DNA of 64,000 nucleotides, taken from assembly GCA_024516035.1 (NCBI GenBank), contig CM044960.1:18422183-18486182 (forward strand). Reading direction: 5' to 3'. The notes below the pieces were generated by a model. That model was given only the letters and a program-made list of their open reading frames with translations. It was not told the DNA's origin and ran no database searches. Every line of letters starts with the position of its first letter. Position 1 is the stretch's first letter. The position numbers and the translations under genes are program-made. The DNA comes from Bactericera cockerelli (Eukaryota; Arthropoda; Insecta; Hemiptera; Triozidae). Shown piece by piece: positions 9,601 through 19,685 of this stretch.

Positions 9601-12512
9601 TACATACATAATTATGTTCTAATTACTAATACAAACAAACACTAGCCAATTTTCGTTCAATGCTTTGATGTTCTACATTGAAAAAAAAACAAAAAAATAT
9701 AAAAATCACAACCCATGTTGTGATGATGGCAAGCGAAAGTGGACAGGAGAGGGGAGTTGAAAATTATGCTCTGTAAAGTGGAACAGCAATTTCTCGTGTT
9801 AAAATATATTAAATTAATTTTCTTTATTTTTTGCTTTTGAATTAATTATACCCATCCTGACAAAAAATTAAAAATAATAATAAAATATAACGTTGAATTT
9901 TTAATTTCTTTTTCGAGAAGATGCCAAAGTCTCCAAAGGGATGATTTTATTTTTAAGTACAGAAAGACTGAGGGCTTGTTTTTTTTAATTTATGGTTTTG
10001 CAAATCCAAGTTTAATACTATTTTCATAGTAGAAATGATTAGGTACACTAAAACATATTTACTTTAAAATAATAATATACATATAATTATTTGTGATATG
10101 TTGGTAGGTATAATTATAATATTTGTTCAATGTACATGTAGGTAGGCAGCAAGCAGCAAGTTAATTTTGTTCTAGTTCTAAGCACAACATGAGATATCCA
10201 ACTACCTCCTCATTTTCTTAACAGAAGAATTTTGGTTAGATTTAGGATATCATAAACGTATATTCTGAGTGACAAATATATCCTATCTATTTCGCGGATT
10301 TCACTTCGCCTTGTCTACTTCTCCATTTTACATTATCTGTCTTCCACAAACCTCTTTTTTTCCCTTTATTTATCTTTATAAATAGTTTCTGGCGATGTGA
10401 TGAAAGGAGTAGGAAAATTGAAAGAAGAGAAGGAAATCTTCCCAGCAAAAAAAAAAAAATCGCAGCGTGGGATGTGTTAAATGGAGCGGAAGCAAATCAC
10501 TTATTATTCACATGTGATGTGGTGAGAGGAATTATAGGAAAAGGAAGCAGGGAAAAGTGTTTAGAAGAGAAAAGTGTATTTATTTCTCCAACAGTAACCA
10601 ATATTTCTGTGAGGATTTACAAGGTATTTTCTCGGAAAAATTTCCCCTTTAAAATTCAGAATAATTTGTATGTACGCCCGAGTTTTGATAGAATATATGC
10701 AATGTGCAAGATTATAAGAGAGAAAGTGTAGGTTGGCGGTGCAGTGATTCAAATAATATTACTTTATCTAGATTATCTAGAGGTCGGAAAATATTTCATC
10801 TAGATCTGATTTTACTGTGCTTTATGAAAGGATTTTGTATTCTTTTAAATTCTTCTAAATTCCAAATTGAACACAGCTCACACAAAACTTTGGCTGTGAT
10901 GATATGCCTTGTAATAATTTAAAATATTTACCTCACTTCTCACAAAATCAGCCTCTACATATAAAAAGTTTTCATTATTACGTATACCGTCCAAGTCTAG
11001 TTAATCATACCTCATGGTCATTGATGTACCACGTAACATTGGGGGCAGGGTCTGACCCCTGGGAGGTACAATTGGCCTGGATCAAGTCACCCAGACCGTA
11101 CTTGAGCTTCTCTATGTCAATCCTTGGACGATCTGCCGGCAGCTCTGAAACACACGAGTTGGAAATCAACAATCTTGTCCTGACGTTATGCTAAATTTTA
11201 TGTGTACTATTAATATTGTAGTTTGTTTGTTAGCATGAACGTTATTTATATTGAGACTATTGAGAGTCTATGTATAGTATAGACTATAGACTCTATACAG
11301 TTAAAAAAATTCCTCTATACAATATTAAGGGTCTTAATATTGTAGTTTGTTTGTTAGCATGAACGTTATTTGTCAATATTAATATTAATAGTTGTCAATA
11401 TTAATATACAATATTAATAGTGTCTATAGACTCTATAGACACTATTAATATTGTAGTTTGTTTGTTAGCATGAACGTTATTTATATTGAGACTATTGAGA
11501 GTCTATGTATAGTATAGACTATAGACTCTATACAGTTAAAATATGCAGATGAGAATGTTGGAAACAATACACAATGTATAATCACATCTACCTGGAGTCT
11601 AACATATAGGAAATCGACAAAAGAACCCTTGGTAAAATACGTCAATAGTCAACTCATCAGAATGTCAATTTGTCAAACAACCGTCGCGCGTCGGATTGAA
11701 GGAGTCAATAATATCACTGAGGTTATATAACATCCAGTAGAGTTAGGACTTGGTGAGTGACCTCCCGTTGCTTCACTTCAGTGATCTGACTTATTCCAAA
11801 ATAGTGCTACGTATCTAGCTCACTTGATTTTGCACACTTCAAATAAGTATGTATGTATGATTTTATTTGTGGTGAAGCACATGGCCTCTTCACAATTTTT
11901 GTGGGTAGCGTAGCATTACTAAGAGCCTCCTGTACTTTTCGAATTCTATTACCTTAATTTCTTTTTACTCTGGTAATGCCGCTACTGGTCGTTACTCATA
12001 GAAGTAACTACTCATTTTTCCTCACGAGGTATGAGTGGACCCCGAACATCCAAGTACAGAGCAGAAAAATTCCTGCCCCGCTGGGAATCGAACCCAGGTC
12101 ACCATGCGTGCAATGCCTAGCGCGCTAACTCACTCTGCGACGGTGACTACTTCAAATAAGTATGATTTGAAGATTGCAAACACGATAATTCACAATAACA
12201 GGAAGATTAACTACAACTTTGCTTTATCAAGTGTGCTGAGTATTTACCTGAGCAAGTACAAATCAAGAATAGTCATGTTTACAGCGAGTAGTATTCACTC
12301 TTTCTAATTACGCTTTCTTGAGCGTGTATATGTAGAACCAAGGCTTGCTGCAAGGTGGGACGTGAACATATCTTACCTGCCACCACAACCAGTCTGGACT
12401 TCTCCAGGGTGGTGAAGAGTGGCGCATCAGCGGACACCTGGCACTTGTAGAAACCTGTCAGCTCCCTGGGGGCACCCTGCAGTGTGACGGCACTCGCGTT
12501 GGACCGGGTCAG
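6512..12512 (-). CDS. Beaten-path (Beat) family Ig-domain protein, 5' part missing
   Basis: Four exons on the minus strand join in phase: 12512-12377, 11144-11011, 7377-7161 (or to the stop at 7153) and 6672-6512. Beat proteins are extracellular or membrane-linked Ig proteins that bind Sidestep-type receptors in motor-axon guidance. What is seen: the second half of Ig1 (SNASAVTL, LTGFYKCQVSADAPLFTT), the inter-domain LPADRPRI, the first half of Ig2 (YGLGDLIQANCTS, PAPNVTWYIN), the second half of Ig2 (QGKMTLKCSV), and a tail with the hydrophobic run VGILLMSLLLIAVMFI. The two Ig2 cysteines are present; only the second Ig1 cysteine is in view. The signal-peptide exon and the N-terminal half of Ig1 must lie above 12512 and were not found; a long intron, possibly spanning the TTLL gene, would fit. 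Which Beat paralogue this is cannot be told. Confidence 0.82.
7153..7377 (-). CDS. Beat-like exon C (end of Ig2) with two possible 3' ends
   Basis: Acceptor TTTCAG|CTGTAT, in phase with exon B. Encodes the Ig2 end with QGKMTLKCSV. Two outcomes are visible. A donor CATG|GTGTTT (exon end 7161) joins exon D in frame. If it is not used, the frame stops at TAA 7153-7155, and a much stronger donor (CA|GTAAGTAT, GT at 7150-7149) lies just after that stop. Read-through to the stop would give a protein without the hydrophobic tail. Confidence 0.78.
   Translation of the reverse strand: MYSSESIRINRTREMDDIGLETVTSFLSLHATPSVFIQGKMTLKCSVHMYTIYRETYSVHLTEDTPHIAHVHGV
7441..8137. other. intronic/non-coding DNA of the Beat-like gene
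   Basis: Part of the intron between Beat-like exons B and C. AT-rich, with no recognisable feature beyond a short (TGAC)n stretch near 7718-7732. Confidence 0.5.
8138..8338 (-). repeat. tRNA-derived SINE (CCCGGTAGCTCAGTGG family)
   Basis: On the minus strand the head reads GTCCCGGTAGCTCAGTGG (A box) and GGGTTTGAAACCCGG (B box). The body runs through CCTCCCATTTGGGATTTTTA, and the end is CGGGCAGTATAAATAAGGCG with an (ATT)n tail. Other copies lie at 13582, 14818 and 50866. Confidence 0.8.
8691..8790 (+). repeat. tRNA-like repeat (SINE head)
   Basis: TCTCCGTGTCTCAGTGGTTA resembles a tRNA A-box region and GGGATTCGAATCCCAGACGG a B-box arm. The 5' CTCCGT and 3' ACGGAG can pair, so it is close to a tRNA fold. 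The flank continues into a SINE-like body (GCGGAAAATTCTGACC), so a repeat is the better reading than a tRNA gene. Confidence 0.5.
8800..11010. other. intronic DNA with pyrimidine tracts and microsatellites
   Basis: Most of the Beat-like intron B-C. Contains CT-rich stretches near 9120-9165 and 9390-9410 and an (ACAT)n array near 9575-9609. No gene; open frames here follow the CT-rich stretches. Confidence 0.5.
9575..9609. repeat. (ACAT)n microsatellite
   Basis: Uninterrupted CATACATA repeats for about 35 bases. Confidence 0.9.
11011..11144 (-). CDS. Beat-like exon B (start of Ig2)
   Basis: Acceptor TTTCAG|AGCTG and donor GAG|GTATGA. 134 bases; the first two complete the codon left by exon A, and it ends in phase 0. 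Encodes LPADRPRIDIEKLKYGLGD, then NCTS and VTWYINDHE. The NCTS cysteine and the VTW tryptophan are the Ig-core residues. Confidence 0.85.
11208..11545. repeat. local repeat cluster with palindromic units
   Basis: The segment starting ATTGTAGTTTGTTTGTTAGC occurs three times (about 11214, 11338 and 11450). Two copies are followed by a self-complementary stretch around TAGTATAGACTATAGACTC. It lies in the intron just upstream of Beat-like exon B. Confidence 0.7.
11852..12148 (-). repeat. tRNA-derived SINE with perfect 16-bp target-site duplication
   Basis: Flanked by identical 16-bp copies (ACTTCAAATAAGTATG at 11836-11851 and 12149-12164), which proves insertion by target-primed integration. The minus-strand head has GTTAGCGCGCTAGGCATTGC and the B box GGGTTCGATTCCC. 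The body includes CTCATACCTCGTGAGG and the 3' end GTGCTTCACCACAAAT. It lies in the intron between Beat-like exons A and B. Confidence 0.9.
12377..12512 (-). CDS. Beat-like exon A (second half of Ig1)
   Basis: Acceptor TTTCAG before CTGACCCGG and donor GCAG|GTAAGA. 136 bases, entering in phase 0 and leaving 1 base. Encodes LTRSNASAVTLQGAPRELTG and then the Ig1 cysteine motif FYKCQVSADAP. Confidence 0.85.
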
Positions 12513-13581
12513 CTGAAACCACAACAGTGCAATGATCAGCCCAGAGTCTGCTGAATAGACTGGATATAGGAGTGCAGATACAAAACAATGCATGAATTTT
12601 TCTCTGTTTATTTGAGAATTGACTACATATTTCGCATCGCACAATTACTGTACTCAATTCTCAAAAGTACACCTGTGCTGTTAGATATTAAGTTTCCGAC
12701 ATTTTTTTCATGAGTAAGAAACCAAGTTTTTACACTTTAATATAATTTTCTTCTATAATTTTTGACTTCCATAGTAGGTAGTAGGTTCTTCTATAACTAA
12801 GTAGCTATTTGCAAATAATCGGACTAGCACCCTTAGTATTTTTGATTTCCTATACCAAGGAAAGTATTTTATTCGTCGAAAATTTGACCTACCCAGTTTT
12901 TCACATTTAAAGAAATTTTTAATGCTCTTTTTTAATTTTTGATTTGATTTGATTTGGTTTATTTTTTTTTATAACAATTTTATATTTTCAGAAATAAGCT
13001 TCTAAGCTAATATAAAATAACTTATGAGGAGAGAGAGAAAGAGAGAGTGAGAGAGAGAGAGAGAGGGTTATGCTACTTTTTGGCCAAACTGTATCCCATT
13101 TTCTTCGTGTTCCTCCAAATTACCTCTCCTGTCACTAGGGACTTTTGAAAAGTAATAAAGCAGGAAAATAAGGGCTCCGTCTTAATAAAACATTACGGAT
13201 TAACATAACTTCACACCCTCCTATATTTATCAATGTACCTGTATGTACATATTATACTTTTTATTATATTGGTGAGTTCTTCGCAGACTTTTTATTTCAT
13301 AGCCATGAAACAGCAGCTAATATAGAAGCTTTCGGTCTGTGCTGTAGTTCCGGGAGCATGCAGCAATTAGTACAGGCCACACCTAATGATAGATTGAACA
13401 GTTGATGACACCTAATAACTTCTGTATGCTACTAAATTGATACTGCATCATATATGTAGATTCTATCCCTTAGTAAAATTTAAGTCTATTTATATTTTCT
13501 TTCCTAATCTGTGATATCTTTAATTTCTTCATAACTGTAATGTTCATTATTTTGTTCTTATAGTACGTGTGTATTGTATAT
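12513..13581. other. non-coding DNA upstream of Beat-like exon A
   Basis: AT-rich, with a (GA)n tract at about 13028-13066. Open frames at 12279-12657 on the minus strand are extensions of exon A into intron sequence. Confidence 0.5.
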
Positions 13582-13785
13582 AATAATAATATCGCCTTAT
13601 TTATACTGCCCGATTAGGACTATTAAAGTCCCATTATTCGAGCAGTAAGCCCAAGACATATTATTATGTGGTAAAAATCCCAACTGGGAGGATAACTTGT
13701 CATGTCCCGGCTGGGTTTCGAACCCGCGACCTCTGGAATATCTGGATTCACAGAGTGCCGCCTTCACTACTGAGCTACCGGGACT
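13582..13785 (-). repeat. tRNA-derived SINE (CCCGGTAGCTCAGTGG family)
   Basis: Same head, body and (ATT)n tail as the copy at 8138, at about 90% identity by eye. The open frames at 13597-13853 are SINE sequence. Confidence 0.8.
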
Positions 13786-14817
13786 TAGTCCGTAAATACC
13801 AACTCTTTGAGGGAAATTATTACTATTTTTGTTTCGAGTTGATATCATTATAGTATTTAAAATTTAAGTCGTTTAAAAATGGGCTTATTTGACTAGTGAC
13901 GGAACTCGGACCCAGTGGTATTCAATATGAAACAGTGACATAGCATTTAATTCAGAATGACATTTTAATTTTCTTCCTTTTTCCAAACAAAATTGTTGTA
14001 ATCGTCGAAACCAACACGTAAAAAGTAAACAAACTCAAAGTTTGAGAAAGAATCGTTTTCGTGTTATTTCTAAGCATAACATTTGAAAATATTTTACCAT
14101 TGTTAGTATCGTTCATACCTATCTATAAACTTATAATATTTTTTTTTTATAGATATTTTATATATATTTATATTATTTTAAAACATAAAATTTACAAAAT
14201 GTAAAAAAATTCCTCCATGCTAGAGGAATAGGGTATTGTGCTCATTACATAGGCGGCATTGCTTTTCTGAATTGCAATCGATATTCTTTGTCGTAAAAAC
14301 TCATGACTTCTTTTGTCGCCTGATACAGATGTAACACCACTTACTGTCTGATTCAGTGACAATGGCAGACTGGTTGCTGTTAAATCTCAAAAGTACCACT
14401 GCCTCTACGCGTCTCACTATCACCCGCAGACCACTTCATTAATGTAAATTCAATGGGGTCAGTTTTTCCCGATGCACGCGAGCTTTGTTTCGTGGATCCC
14501 CATTCCCCAGTCACAGCAGCGCGACGCGTAAACAGGATTGTCTCTATGTGTCTTACAGCTACGTGTGAGTATTTAGTAGTTTGTTGGTGGCCGCAGGGCA
14601 AAGACGCAGCCGCGAATTGCGTAGGGGAAATAGTACTTTTAGGAGGATGAAGTTTTCAATCAACCTCCTTCAGGTGGTCTAGGTATGCAATATGCAATAA
14701 GACTGGATTTTTCTAAACCTAAATTCTAGAGGAGATGCCAAACGCACGGAATAAAGTTAAGCATAAATATAATTTTTAAATACAAGAGTGACTTAGGCCT
14801 AATGACTGTTGTTATAT
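13786..14817. other. non-coding DNA with one relatively GC-rich patch
   Basis: About 14380-14640 is clearly richer in GC and in CpG (CGCGTCGCGC, GCGAATTGCG) than its surroundings. No protein family is recognised on either strand. It could be a diverged repeat or a promoter or first exon of an unseen gene. Confidence 0.35.
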
Positions 14818-15006
14818 TCCGATAGCTCAGTGGTAAAAGCGGCACTCTGTGAATCCAGAGATTCCAGAGGTCGAAACCCAGCCGGGACATGAAAAGTTAT
14901 CCTCTCGTTTTGGATTTCCACCACATAATAATATGCTTACTTCTGGAATAATAGGACTTTAATAGTCCTATTCGGGCAGTATAAATAAGGCTATATTATT
15001 ATTATT
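14818..15006 (+). repeat. tRNA-derived SINE (CCCGGTAGCTCAGTGG family)
   Basis: Same family as 8138, opposite orientation: CCGATAGCTCAGTGGTAAAA, GTCGAAACCCAGCCGGGAC, then CGGGCAGTATAAATAAGGC and an (ATT)n tail. Confidence 0.8.
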
Positions 15007-15892
15007 TAAGACTGTTGTTCTGAAAAAATTATGCTCAAGTTCCAACCTAAATGTTGTGTTAAGTAAGAAGTGCATCAATGTTTCTTTCATGTATTGTATG
15101 GACGAGGTCCTACTCAAGGCCGAAACAGCTGACCGAAATTTATGTATAACCGAGGAGGCACAATTTATTTTTGGTCACAATGAATCGCACAGACTATTAC
15201 AGCATACTATTGTTGCAGAAAAATGTTCATTTTAAATATTTGTTAGGATAATAATATTTTATTCACTTACTTACCAAGTAAAAAAATCTTAGAATAAAAT
15301 ATGAAGTACAACAAACAAATTTCTTTTACTTTTAATTAATTAAAGATGCATTTAATTAAAATATCAAACTGTAATTAAAAGAGAAAGTAATTATTTATTA
15401 ATATAGTAAGAGTGCAGTTTAGTTTCAAGAGTAATTTACTTTCTTCCTTTCACCCTTTTTTCGTTTTTCATTTGCGTTTTTTCTTTCCCTTATAATGTTT
15501 GTTCATCAACAGGAAATATTAGGTACAATAATAGTTAATTAAACTACTGCTCAAAACTAAATTAACAGAGTTCTTTGTTATATTTAATTCCACGTAGGTA
15601 TCATTCTTTGAATTGCGTACCTCACTCGTCCAATAGTTAAATTATTAAAGTAAGATATTTTGTATGACATCAAAACTTTTAGGATAAGTTCTGGCCTGAA
15701 TCAGGAAGTATTTGCAACCACTCTTATCACTAGCGGTGAACCCAGCTCGATTTGTTTGGGCATGAAACTAACTCAAGAAATGGTAATAATTAATCATTGC
15801 TAAATTAAATAAAAAACCTCAATGATTATCGTATTCAATGGAAAGACCAACTGTTACTATTATTTTGTTACATAATATTATACCAGTATAGA
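15007..15892. other. AT-rich intergenic DNA
   Basis: No recognisable gene or repeat. Confidence 0.5.
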
Positions 15893-16105
15893 GTTCACTG
15901 GTGGTTAACATGCTATAGTCTTGTAATCCATCAGGTAGCGTAGGGATCCGTAGGTTCAAATCCCACCCAGTGCATGAATTTTTCCTCATTAATTTGAGTT
16001 TGTGACCACATAATAATAAGACTCTGAGGTTTAGGTGGTGGAAAATGCTACGAGTATTAACCTCGCCTGGTGGTTCCACTAAAGAGTGTTATTATTATTA
16101 GATTT
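15893..16105 (+). repeat. tRNA-derived SINE (CCCACCCAGTGCATGAAT family)
   Basis: Second copy of the family at 5227: TTCACTGGTGGTTAACATG, then GGTTCAAATCCCACCCAGTG, ATGAATTTTTCCTCATTAA, and a GTGTTATTATTATTA tail. Confidence 0.8.
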
Positions 16106-16837
16106 CGGATTCTTTTTTGTTGTAGTTGTTGTTAAATCGTACTTGGATTTTCTCTTCATACCGCATATATTATTATTATGAAGAGAGATACATAATATAC
16201 AATTATACATACTCGTCGATCCCTCTCTTCTCTCTCCCTCTTGCTCCTCCTCTTGGGAGCGAGAATAGATAAATCCTCACAACCCTCTCGGTTGGCTGAC
16301 TATTTCACTTTGTAACCAAATTACCGTTATGTATGTAGTGTGAAGTCTCCAGGACAGGGTGCAAAAAATTCATATTGTATTTCAGTCATTGTTAAGCTTT
16401 CTATTATTGTGCTTGCCTTTTTCATTAAAAAAAGAGCTTGGTAAATGTGAGTGTTTCGCAGATGCTTGTTTCATTGCAAATTTCATTTTTCAATTGAAAG
16501 TGATTAGTTTTGTAGTCATTTCAAATTAGGAACAATACTGTAATATTTTACTTTAACGAACAATCGTCTGAAACAGCGAACATCCCAGATAAATAAAGGC
16601 ATTGGTGATCTCGCAACATTCCCCATTCAGATTCCTTTCAATATGCTCTACATGGAAAAATAACACTGAACATTATTAGTGTAGATTTGTAAGATTAAAT
16701 CTATGTATCTAAATACTCATAAGTATAGGTATAGACCCATTACCCATGTTAGAATTCTGGTCAAAATTTCAATATCTTTTACCAACGTGGGTTCCGCTCT
16801 ATCCATATTATTTATATCATTATCACTTTCTCGAGTC
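16106..16837. other. AT-rich intergenic DNA
   Basis: A CT-rich stretch lies near 16220-16260. No gene seen. Confidence 0.45.
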
Positions 16838-16998
16838 TGGCTGGGGGACTTTAAACAGGGAGTAGAGCAGCATTGCCTTGGTTCTGGGGCCCCTTTTCAA
16901 TAAATATTAGCCTCCTTGTAGAGACAGTGGTAGAAGTGCTGAGTCCAGCCTCCACTGTCTGGCTACCATCGCTCACGATGACGCCACTCTAGGATGAT
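16838..16998 (-). repeat. unnamed 160-170 bp dispersed repeat, copy 1
   Basis: Carries GTCTGGCTGGGGGACTTTAA, GGTTCTGGGGCCCC and CTACCATCGCTCACGATGAC. Further copies lie at 51714-51866 and 58312-58492 in the opposite orientation. No RNA polymerase III box was recognised. Confidence 0.7.
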
Positions 16999-17317
16999 GA
17001 TTACGTTCTCAGATTCAACCAAAGTCTAAACTAAGCATCTCTTTTTTGTTACATAATACCTAACTACAAAATCCAATTCAAAATAATGAGAGCGCAAAGT
17101 GCACTTTCCTTTTTTTAATCTCTTCATTTTGTCACAATGATTTGTTGTCTCTTTTTCTCTGGAAAGCATAAAACAACTATTTTACTTGAAATTGCATGGA
17201 CACTTTTTTGTTGCGCCATAACCACTTGAAAATCAGCGTAGTTTTGTGCAAAAGTATAAAAATGCAAATGAAAATACAAGGAGTACCTAATCTTCTTTCT
17301 ACCTGTCAGATGAGCTT

Positions 17318-17412
<95 letters not shown>
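17318..17412. repeat. (GA)n microsatellite
   Basis: Nearly 95 bases of GAGAGA with a few AAA interruptions. It produces the Arg/Glu-rich open frame at 17196-17453, which is not a gene. Confidence 0.95.
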
Positions 17413-17414
<2 letters not shown>

Positions 17415-17879
17415 AGAACAGAGAAACATAAAAAAACTGTTGAAAAAGAGTGATTTGAAAAACAAATCCAAGCTCCAAAAGTTTAGCTTGTGTCTTTTTA
17501 AATGGATTTGAATGGGTTGTTTTAAAAGATTAAAAAATGCTCCTTCTGTAGAATAAACTCTATCTGATAAATAATGCTCTACATATAGTAAAATAATTAT
17601 TTTCTACATTACTTTTTAGTAACACACCAATCGTACAGGAAATTTCAATTTTACAGACTACAATTTCAACTTGAGAATTCTATGCTCAGAATGGAAAAAA
17701 AAAACTGAATTTTCAGGTCCACTGCATCTCTGAACGTGAGTGCAGATTGCAGTTTCCTTTGTAGGATGCACCAAGAGGCGCGTGCATAACAGACACAAAG
17801 ACAAATTCAGTAGAACACACGGGGATTAGCATTTAATGTGCACATATTCGAGTTAGTGAAATAAACACATTAAAGTGTA

Positions 17880-18270
17880 TAATAGGGATACAGGGAATTA
17901 CATTTTCAAGCTACCGGGTGTCGTATACGTAGATGAGAACTTTGAACTACAGGGTGCCTTAAACGAAGATGTGGCCCATTCCAGAAACACTTTCCACTCT
18001 TCAAATCCTTGAATCTCCCTTTTAACTGTTCCACAACGCACTCTGATTGGTTAATTTGAACGCAATAACCAATCAGATTGCGTTGTGTGACGGTTGAAAC
18101 GGAGATTTGGAGAGTAGAAAGTGTTTCTGGAACGGACCAAAGAACTTTGAGCTACAGGAATCATAGAGACAATTCGCATACAAGGTGTCATAGACATAGA
18201 GGGGAATCATATTCTGAGATACAAGGTGTTGTAGAGGTAGAAGATAATTTATTAGAATCTCGTCCGTTAT
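17880..18270. repeat. degenerate tandem repeat (about 38 bp) interrupted by a palindrome
   Basis: Units of the form CTACAGGGTGTCATAGACGT followed by AGAGGAGAA recur near 17911, 17947, 18150, 18180 and 18220. A foldback with arms of about 70 bases (outer end TTCCAGAAACACTTTC) occupies about 17979-18133 inside one unit. Confidence 0.55.
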
Positions 18271-18448
18271 AGAATTTTAATATCTAAATACCTATAATGG
18301 GTTTTTTCTCAAATTTAAACATTAAACTTCTATTATAGTTTTGAACCTAAAGTATAATAAATGAAAATTTGAATAAAGGAAGAAGTTTTATTGAGAGGGA
18401 AGGCGTCTCTTGGCCTTAAAAACATCAAAAGACTGATTAAAGGTACAG

Positions 18449-18587
18449 GGTGACGCTGGCTTTTCCCGGCCCCACTCAGGCTGGGTGAGGTCAATGTGAG
18501 TAGCAGGTTTGTGAGTTTCCTGCGAATGGAGGGTAAAACCCCCGTCGTGATATGACCATGGCAGTTGAAAGCGACGTTAAACCCCAC

Positions 18588-18616
<29 letters not shown>
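18449..18616 (+). repeat. 5S-family SINE, 5'-truncated copy
   Basis: Body and tail of the family seen at 3004, ending in about 29 A. A 9-10 bp duplication (AAGGTACAG) flanks it. The 5S head is truncated to GACGCTGGC. Confidence 0.8.
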
Positions 18617-18618
<2 letters not shown>

Positions 18619-19068
18619 TACAGTAAAATTCACTAATTGTTTTGTTAAATACACTGATTGACTTTGAGTGATTCGGCCGTGGGTCAAGCCAGAACTTGGC
18701 CTGGCGCACTGCCATCTGCCTAGATTATTATAACAGAAATAATAGAATAGAAATAATTATTATGAGAGTACATTATCCAGGTCTAATGATAATTATATTA
18801 CATTCTGTTCAAACGTGATTTCCTCTCTGTAGTCTATACCTCTATACCGACTTACCCTACGTAAATAGTTCTTCCATATCATATTTTGCGTGTAAATTGT
18901 ATAGATTCCTAGAACACTATGTGAATAAAATTATTATTAGGTAGTGTAATGAGTGTACTTATTATGTACAGTATTAAAATTGAATAATAGGTAACCTCAC
19001 TGACTAAAAACAACACTACCTAACAACATTGGGTCACTTGCAAAATAATGGCAAAAAATAATTAGAAA
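18617..19068. other. AT-rich upstream flank of the TTLL-like gene
   Basis: No gene. The promoter should lie here or between 19193 and 19561; no clear core element is recognised. Confidence 0.45.
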
Positions 19069-19192
19069 ATGTCTGATTCTATTGTAAATATACCAGTTGA
19101 AACCATTTCTGCCATCAAATCTACGAAAAAACGAGCAACAAAGGCCTTAAAAAGCCTATTAGAGTTGCCTAATTGGAAGCGGTTTTGTAACT
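19069..19192 (+). CDS. possible alternative first exon of the TTLL-like gene
   Basis: An ATG at 19069 opens 41 codons (MSDSIVNIPVETISAIKS..., Lys-rich, ending LPNWKRFCN), then a good donor CT|GTGAGTAC. It leaves one base, the same phase as exon 1 at 19562-19685, and has the same length (124 bases). It could therefore splice straight to the acceptor at 19813 as an alternative start. It cannot be joined in frame to exon 1, because a TGA at 19553-19555 blocks that frame. Without splicing the frame ends after 52 codons. No family was recognised. Confidence 0.3.
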
Positions 19193-19561
19193 GTGAGTAC
19201 TGTGACGTAATATTTACCTAGTTGGATTTTTCAGTATACACGTTTTTATGGAACTTTTTTTTCTACCAAGTTTTTCGTAGGGTTCTGGGCTTCGGAAATA
19301 AAGGTACCATAACTATCCTTTCGATGAACTCTTTCGATGAAGTCAATAAAAAAATAGGTGCTCCATTATAATGTCCTGGCGTTAAAAAGTATGAACAAAA
19401 AACGAGCATTTTTAAATTATATTAAATTTGGGCCAAAAATATTTGAAATATACATATTTTAACTGTCTTTTAAATTTTGATTTTTTTACCTACTTGTAAA
19501 ATTTTGATTTATGTAATGAATATCGGTTTTCGCTCATAATAAGAAATAGTACTGATTGAAA

Positions 19562-19685
19562 ATGAGTAAGGGAGAAATGCTACAAGTGCGAGAGGATAAC
19601 ACACATGACGTAGTCAAGTACGCTGATTCGGATATTGATCTTGCTCCTTTCAACCTAGAAAATCTGTACGAGGCTCATCCTAAAG
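19562..19685 (+). CDS. TTLL-like exon 1
   Basis: ATG at 19562 is the first ATG after an in-frame TGA at 19553. 41 codons plus one base, acidic (YADSDIDLAPFNLENLYE). Donor AAAG|GTAAAT. The 128-base intron ends at TTTCAG 19813. Confidence 0.6.

Noticed and set aside
12279..12657. Two long minus-strand frames around Beat-like exon A
   Set aside because: One contains exon A extended into introns past its splice sites and the other is a frame shadow.
14380..14650. GC-rich patch with frames on both strands, considered as a Beat first exon
   Set aside because: No signal peptide or Ig motif in any frame and no splice sites in the required phase.
17196..17453. Arg/Glu-repeat open frame
   Set aside because: Encoded by a GA microsatellite; no gene signal outside the repeat.
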